Shown here: in pieces, positions 58,618 through 64,000 of the stretch
Layout of the letters: every line of letters begins with the position of its first letter
Numbering within the stretch: the first letter of the stretch is position 1
Source of the DNA: Pteria penguin
Lineage: Eukaryota; Mollusca; Bivalvia; Pterioida; Pteriidae
Assembly: GCA_035048485.1 (NCBI GenBank)
Contig: CM068585.1
Coordinates: forward strand, 54,989,910-55,053,909
DNA: 64,000 bases
Reading direction: 5' to 3'
Position numbers and translations under genes: made by a program
Notes under the pieces: model-generated
Databases searched by the model: none
Told to the model about the DNA's origin: nothing
The model's input: the letters and a program-made list of their open reading frames with translations, nothing else

Positions 58618-59697
58618 TTACGATATGTACAACTCGTGTAATTTTCTCAGTGAAATAGAATAAAGTTTTGTACGAATGTGATGAAGGCCCAAACGTTTAT
58701 TTATAAATGGCAAAAGAGCATCAAAGGAAATATTATGTATTTCAGGTTTGTTGTATTTGCGTGTACCATGACTTCGATGCCTCCTCTGGCTTTTGTTGAA
58801 TAAACCGAGTACGTTAACTGATTGACATGCAGGACTAGTGAGGTTACCAATACTACTAATATTGTCATTGCATCCATAGGGCGAAGCAGTGCCGAGACGT
58901 CTTTTCCAGTATTCTTCTCTTTTCCGACGAAAAGGAGTGCTCAGATTGGCATTGTTTGTGGGGTGATATATTTTTTCTATAATTCTAATTTTCATTGAGA
59001 GAATAGAGTGGTCAGGCTGGTTGAAGTGGCGATAGAGTAATTGGTTTCCGCCACAATTTATTTTGGACCTGTGACCTGATACTCTTGTACGGAGTTGTCC
59101 CTTTGTCTCTCCAACATATATTAACCCACAGAATGAACACTCGATACCATATACAATATTTGAACTCTTACAATTCAAATGGTCAAAACTATAGGTATGA
59201 ACGGTATGTTTAGTTAAAGTACTCGTAAAAGAATTGTCTGTAATTAAGATGTTGCAAGTTTTGCAATTTTTGGTCCCGCATTTAGATATTTCACAATCAT
59301 AAGGGGAGAATTGGTAATCTTTAATTACGTCAACTAGTTTAACCTTACAGGGCTTGATGTTTATGAAGCTATCCGCATGTTGATACCAGAGTTCATTATT
59401 AGTGCTTCCCTCAAATGTTTGATTTCTAACGTCATTTAAGATAATATTGGGGACACCTAAGTTAACTGCTATGCACGTGTCCTTGCACATTGCAGTTTGA
59501 GGCCTTTTTATAGTGGGCGACGCCTCAGCCACTATGGTTTTCTTATTAACATTATCCATATATATATAAAGGACTGCCCGACAAGTGTCCTCGGGGACAA
59601 ATTGTCCACCAGCAGTGACACATGGACAGTTGTTGAAATGTAAAGATGATGGATAAATCCAAAGCACAAGTCCAAACATCACAAAACCAGAGGACAT
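58618..59697 (-). CDS. PLE GIY-YIG endonuclease frame (359 aa), open
   Basis: An uninterrupted frame with FNNCPCVTAGGQFVPED near the N-terminus, a cysteine-rich block CEISKCGTKNCKTCNIL, then the nuclease core: NIVYGIECSFCGLIYVGETK (YGI...YVG with the CxxC insert), GQLRTRVSGHRSK, and a C-terminal region with KREEYWKRRLGTASPYG carrying the conserved glutamate. GIY-YIG nucleases nick target DNA to prime reverse transcription. The ATG at 59697 lies inside the terminal repeat. Whether the nuclease and RT were once a single frame is unclear, as the linker is broken. Confidence 0.85.
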   Translation of the reverse strand: MSSGFVMFGLVLWIYPSSLHFNNCPCVTAGGQFVPEDTCRAVLYIYMDNVNKKTIVAEASPTIKRPQTAMCKDTCIAVNLGVPNIILNDVRNQTFEGSTNNELWYQHADSFINIKPCKVKLVDVIKDYQFSPYDCEISKCGTKNCKTCNILITDNSFTSTLTKHTVHTYSFDHLNCKSSNIVYGIECSFCGLIYVGETKGQLRTRVSGHRSKINCGGNQLLYRHFNQPDHSILSMKIRIIEKIYHPTNNANLSTPFRRKREEYWKRRLGTASPYGCNDNISSIGNLTSPACQSVNVLGLFNKSQRRHRSHGTRKYNKPEIHNISFDALLPFINKRLGLHHIRTKLYSISLRKLHELYIS

Positions 59698-60040
59698 CCA
59701 AAATCAGTGAAAATAAATAACAAAATATGTCTACTTGAACAGCATATGTGAACCCCTGTGATGGAGTGAGATCAGGTTCCCGGAGAGAGTGACCATCTCC
59801 TGCTTGCTAGCAACACCCGTCACATATACCCAGTAGAAAGAGTCAGATCGTGTAAATTCCATATGTATTTATATATGGAGAAGTCGAAGTAGGCAACCTT
59901 CTAGTATAGAAGGTATCAAATCTGTGTAAAATGATCGGAATCGGTCTCAGTCCAGAATATCATTTAAAAGTCTGGATAACGAGATATCATATGGAGTAAT
60001 AAGAGTCTCGTAACGACCATAGAATTTCCTCAGTGACGTT
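59637..60040 (-). repeat. PLE direct terminal repeat, upstream copy
   Basis: Partner of 56269-56686. It encodes the end of an RT on 60040-59950 and then the 3' region with the same motif (59760-59800). It is truncated at 60040 next to unrelated sequence. Confidence 0.88.
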
Positions 60041-60454
60041 TAAACAGCGTCCTTAAGCAACATGCTACTGCTGTACTTAAATTATTTGTTTGTTCGTTCT
60101 TTTGTTTGTTTCATTCTTCTTTCTTTCTTTAAGTCGATCAATAAAACATTTGACATCGCGGTGGAAAGTCCTGTGTCAATAAAATTGTTTTTGCTAAGTA
60201 TGTAATTCATGTGATTTATTAAACTGCATATGTAAAGATCATCCTACAAATGTAAGTCAGAATAGGAACAATATCATAGTAATTTTTTACTGGGATCTTT
60301 TTTTCTAATTCCTCTGCTTATAAATTCATCACATTCAATACATATTAAAGGTCATGTACAGATAACAGCGAACCATTTTAAGGGCTTATATTATAGAAGG
60401 GACCGCATAGAAGTACGCGAGACCGCGATCGCACGGCCGGAGGGCATCGCAGTA
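60041..60454. other. Non-coding stretch, nothing recognised
   Basis: Short TTTG/TTCT-rich tract at 60085-60130 and a CpG-rich patch at 60410-60450. No gene recognised. Confidence 0.35.
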
Positions 60455-60650
60455 GGTATCAGTGTTTTTTAGAGTTTTTCAGTGGCTTCAGAGTTTTTCA
60501 GGATAGACTTCAGAGTTTTTCAGTGTTTATCAGGGCCGTCAGAGTTTTTCAGGCAGATCTCAGTGTTTTTCAGAGTTTTTCAGTGTGTTGCAGAGTTTTG
60601 CAGTGAAAAACGGGATTCTCGGGTGTTTTTGGACCCAGTAGTGAAAATTC
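60455..60650. repeat. Degenerate short-period repeat CAGAGTTTTT
   Basis: At least ten units of TCAGAGTTTTT or TCAGTGTTTTT with spacing 10-14 bp. Includes TTATCAGGGCCGTCAGAG, identical in core to the palindrome at 7745-7928. The 67-codon frame reading FFRIDFRVFQCL arises from this repeat. Confidence 0.75.
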
Positions 60651-60829
60651 ATCCCTTGATTCGGAAGGTTTTTCTTTTATTCTAAAGATTTTACTTACAC
60701 ATTAATAAGTTTTTATATTTAAATATACAACGTATATACCGATTCTCCTTCAAATCCTTGTATATGAACATGTTAATACAAGTTTTAAATTGTTAGCAAG
60801 CGAATGTGGCTGTCAAGTACATTCATGCG

Positions 60830-61004
60830 GCAGTCAAGCGCATTAACCCGGCAGTCAAGCGCGTTCACGCTGTTTCGAAATTAAATACTCGTGAAAATCT
60901 GCGTTAACACAAACGCGTGTGCTCATTAGTCTGAGCGCACGAGGAAAGCAGACTTCACGTTAAAGCCACGTTAACATAATGTTATGTTAGGACTGCACCT
61001 CACT
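60830..61004. mobile_element. Right end of a MITE (copy c)
   Basis: Ends GTTAGGACTGCACCTCACTG, inverse of the left end of the MITE at 34396. Upstream are three GGC(T/A)GTCAAG(T/C) units, and CGCGTTCACG, GCGTTAACAC and ACGTTAACAT motifs like those in copy a. The left end was not found. It directly abuts the transposase fragment at 61005, so it probably inserted into that element. Confidence 0.6.
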
Positions 61005-61490
61005 GTACACCAGCAAAACAACAGTCGGAATATTTTTCTTCAAGCTTCGTAGTGGAATGTCAAACAAATTCATGACCACGCTTTTCAATATTTCCTATTC
61101 AAGCCTCAAACGTGCAATATCTACAGTCCGGAAAATCCTTACCGACCATTTTGTTCCTAACCATCCAGGACTGTCTCACATATCACGTGGGGATGCAATT
61201 TCCAAGCATACCAGTCCTCTTGCTCAAGTTCTCTTTAACTGCTATCTTAGTTCTTGATAGAACATATATTTATATACAGGAGAGTGATAATTTCAGATTC
61301 CATAGAAGAACTTACAGTATACACTATGGAAGACCATTAGTAAAGCCTATGGTTGTCGGCACTACTGGATACTTTATAACTATTCTTGGACTATATTTCT
61401 CGGACTCCAAAAATAATGACGCATTGATTCTAAACCATATACAAAAAAAAAAAAACAAACAAACAAACAAAACAAAACAAAACAAAACAA
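61005..61490 (+). pseudogene. ISL2EU-type transposase fragment, second copy
   Basis: Reads FFFKLRSGMSNKFMTTLFNI, AISTVRKILTDHFVPNHPGL, SHISRGDAISKHTSPLAQVL and later YGRPLVKPMVVGTTGYF and YFSDSKNNDALILNHIQ. This is better preserved than 16740-18560 in the middle part, but both ends are missing. It ends in a poly-A and (CAAA)n/(AACAA)n tract at 61441-61496. Confidence 0.78.
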
Positions 61491-61516
61491 AACATTAAAA
61501 GCATTAAGGACTGTCA

Positions 61517-63930
61517 TATTTCTCTAATCTTAAGTAGATATGTTTTATTATAATGGTGTTATTCAAAAGTATACAACGTATATCATGGACTAAAACATTT
61601 ACAAATTGATGCTAGTCCTATGCAACTAATGTCGTCAATATTTCTTACCTGACGTCAAAATGACGTTCGTAATGTCAAACCCTACCTCTCTTTAAACTTG
61701 TATCATTTCTGAACCGGGGTATATAAATTGAGCAGGTTTTCAATTTTGTGTTCCTCAATACATGTAATTTCAAAATATTAGGAGTTTCTTAAGTAATGAA
61801 ACAAGGCCATATTCAGCCATTTGTGGCTATACCAATTTATAGAGAAATCTGTTGAAATTTTTTTCCAGAATTTAAGAAATTTGATGAAAATTTAAAAGTG
61901 ACCTCATGATGTTTACGATCTTATAAAGTGTACTTGTTGTTAATGCCGCTGAAGTTTATTCAGCACTTGCAAATGTTTGGAATCCTTGTGATTTTTGTTG
62001 GCTTTACTAAAGGGTTTAATTCTGATCGTACCACTCTTAATAGTGAAAGTCACGAAATAAATAATACCAATATAAGCAAATAAATAAATTCAAACTCTTT
62101 TTCGAGTAATCAAAAGTAGTCATTCTCGCGTATCCAAAAGGTAGCTGTTTCCTCGCATAATTTCTCGAACATCGAACATTTAAAATCGAGCTATTTTCTG
62201 GAAGAGACTGAAGGTCTGGGATTTCACAAGTTCTAATATTCGTAACAACCCCCACCCCACCCACCCCCCAAAAAATAAACAAATAAATTATAAAATAAAT
62301 AAAATACAATATATATAAAAAAAAAAGAATGATAAGCGTCCTAGAGTATATTAAAGTGGATCTTATAAGAGAATTGTTTTCATTTTTCAAAAAAGAGTCT
62401 TTATTCTCAAGAGAATAATATGGAATTTCTATAAGTAGAATCAATGATTTGATCAACGAGGATTATACATATTACTTTTTGTTCTTTTGATTTACAGATT
62501 TAATGTGTGTAATTTTACAGATCACGTTTGTTTAACTGTTTTATTGCAACCTTACATCTAGAATTTCATGTCACAACCCCAAAAAGTAAACTAAGCACGA
62601 AACCATCGCTCAACAGATTCTCTCAGAATTCTTTGTAATTGAAGACTGAAACCTTTTTTTCATCCAAAACGTCTTAAAAGAAAAATGACGCTTCCCAACA
62701 GGGAATATTTGTTAAAAGAAATAGCTGGGTAACCAATTTATAAAAGCTTTGAAAAGTTCTGCAAACTGTTTGCAATGTAAAGGACATAAGAGGATATGTT
62801 TTTATAGATTCCCAAATAATGATTTCCAAGCGAAGATCAGGTAGAGACGGTCCACATCGTCAGAATTTATGAAGTCAGTTTCTTCGTTATTCCCTTTTTC
62901 TCTTTCATTTGTCACTTCTTTATTAACGGTGTCCTCAACATCTGTTTTATTTTCATCTATTTTATTTTTTTTTTCATTCTTTGACTTTTTTTTTTTTTAT
63001 TCTCTTTTTCTTTTTGATACTTTGTGCTTCCCTTCTTTCACTTTCGCTGTCATTTTTGCACATTTTGTCCTTTTCGACACAGCCAGATTCAAGTGACTTC
63101 AAGTTCTTATGCGATGCGAATGGAGTCATAATGTTCACTATTTTCTTCGCGGTAATCACCAAGCGTAAGAAGAGGCATGTCTGCCTGATTGATATTTGTA
63201 ATTGATATTATACCGTGGTATGGAAACACTTGAGCACTTAAGACAAGCCGTCACCACATACGTGAAATATTCGTGGTGTGACGTTAAACAAAAATCAATT
63301 AAGCAAGCACTTTAGACAAAAAATTATATGTTGAACTCACAAGTCAGTGTCGTGAATCTTAAGTTGTCCCAAAATGTCTCCTGTTTTGTCATGGGTCGTA
63401 GATTATCAGCAGATATTTTCCTCAACTTGGATGCCAATTTTCTGCAATTGATCACAAACAGCAATACACAACCAACTGCCTACACCTTTTGGGTTGAGTA
63501 TTATTTTCACTAAATAATTGTTACAGAATTGTCTCTCGTTTTGATTATTTGTAGAAACATCTGAGGGAGTTTCAAAAATCGCTTCACTATAATCTTGATC
63601 TCGTGTGAAGGAAATATAATATTTTCCGCAATGTGTTTCGTTGAAGACATTTAAAAATATTTTCGAAGTGGGTTTTTCCCCGCTCTAACTCTCTCGTTAT
63701 ACCTGTAAGTTTCTCAACCCTGACTCAATGTCGGACTCTTTCTTTGGATTTGTGAAAAAAAATTGTATATTTCAAGACGTGGCTCTTTTAAGTCCTTTCT
63801 AGGAACCCATAATTTCCTGCTGCATGCGCATAGTCCTGAATGTCCAAAAATCACAACGACCAATGGCTGAAATCACCTTTACGCTAGGGGCATTAACTAT
63901 ATCGGAACTCCGACCTACGTAAACGTCAAA
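61517..63930. repeat. Duplicated block C, right copy
   Basis: Counterpart of 20205-22720, shorter by several small gaps. It follows the second transposase fragment just as the left copy follows the first. Confidence 0.75.
63247..63306 (+). mobile_element. 5'-truncated SINE tail with TSD
   Basis: Only the last 60 bases of the type-1 SINE are present: CCGTCACCACATACGTGAAA, TATTCGTGGTGTGACGTTAAAC and AATCAATTAAG. A 13-bp target duplication flanks it (GCACTTAAGACAA at 63234-63246, GCACTTTAGACAA at 63307-63319). The left copy of block C lacks it, so it inserted after the duplication. Confidence 0.85.
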
Positions 63931-64000
63931 CGGAGTAGTATACCCCGATGACTCCTTTCATTGTTTATTTATGGATCCTTGGACGTCTGGATACTTTCGA

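Larger units (their letters stand above)
56269..60040 (-). mobile_element. Penelope-like element with N-terminal GIY-YIG (Naiad-like)
   Basis: A minus-strand retroelement of 3.8 kb. Reading order is a direct terminal repeat (60040-59637), a GIY-YIG endonuclease frame (59697-58618), a broken linker (58617-57861), reverse transcriptase (57860-56593) and the second direct repeat (56686-56269). In canonical PLEs the nuclease follows the RT; here it precedes it, as described for the permuted Naiad-type PLEs. The right repeat also carries the last RT codons, so it is the end of a truncated upstream tandem copy, the usual origin of PLE pseudo-LTRs. The element has one or more stops and a frameshift and appears inactive. 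Confidence 0.82.

Overview
The window looks like AT-rich, non-coding-dominated genomic DNA from a bivalve mollusc, probably oyster-like. The evidence is tRNA-derived SINEs of molluscan type, an I/Nimb-like LINE, many Penelope-like element (PLE) remnants, an ISL2EU/Harbinger-type DNA transposon and long microsatellites. There are no bacterial-style operons. Most long open frames lie inside repeats or microsatellites. All homology calls were made by eye from recognised motifs; no database search was run.

Host gene: one multi-exon gene can be assembled on the minus strand between 42308 and 32649. Four exons join with compatible phases into a 209-residue reading frame. It has a signal peptide, an ectodomain with eight cysteines, one transmembrane helix and a short tail carrying SLYEEI and IYAVDI tyrosine motifs. 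Its introns hold PLE fragments, a MITE and a (TAA)n/(GAT)n microsatellite. It resembles the lineage-expanded cysteine-rich single-pass receptors of bivalves.

Mobile DNA, left to right: a 2.3-kb element with ~350-bp inverted termini (2747-5071); a MITE (8651-10406) with PLE ends nested inside it; two tRNA SINEs with target-site duplications (13015-13290, 14862-15032); a decayed ISL2EU-type transposon (16740-18560); a 6-kb decayed LINE (23276-29290); a V-SINE-like SINE (32148-32397); a second MITE (34396-34820); PLE fragments at 36.4-38.6 kb, 43.7-44.8 kb and 49.0-49.7 kb; another SINE (50858-51021); a chimeric PLE-LINE patch (54093-54842); and an almost complete PLE (56269-60040) whose GIY-YIG endonuclease lies upstream of the reverse transcriptase, flanked by ~410-bp direct repeats.

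Three large blocks occur twice: A (700-2600 and 45005-46990), B (15205-16650 and 47107-50420) and C (16.8-22.7 kb and 61.0-63.9 kb). A and B are adjacent on the right but 12.6 kb apart on the left, so an ancestral segment was duplicated and one copy later expanded or rearranged.

The most interesting items are the unannotated receptor gene, the permuted PLE, the shared 3' tail of LINE and SINEs, and a short motif in PLE ends whose candidate stem shows a compensatory C-G to T-A change.
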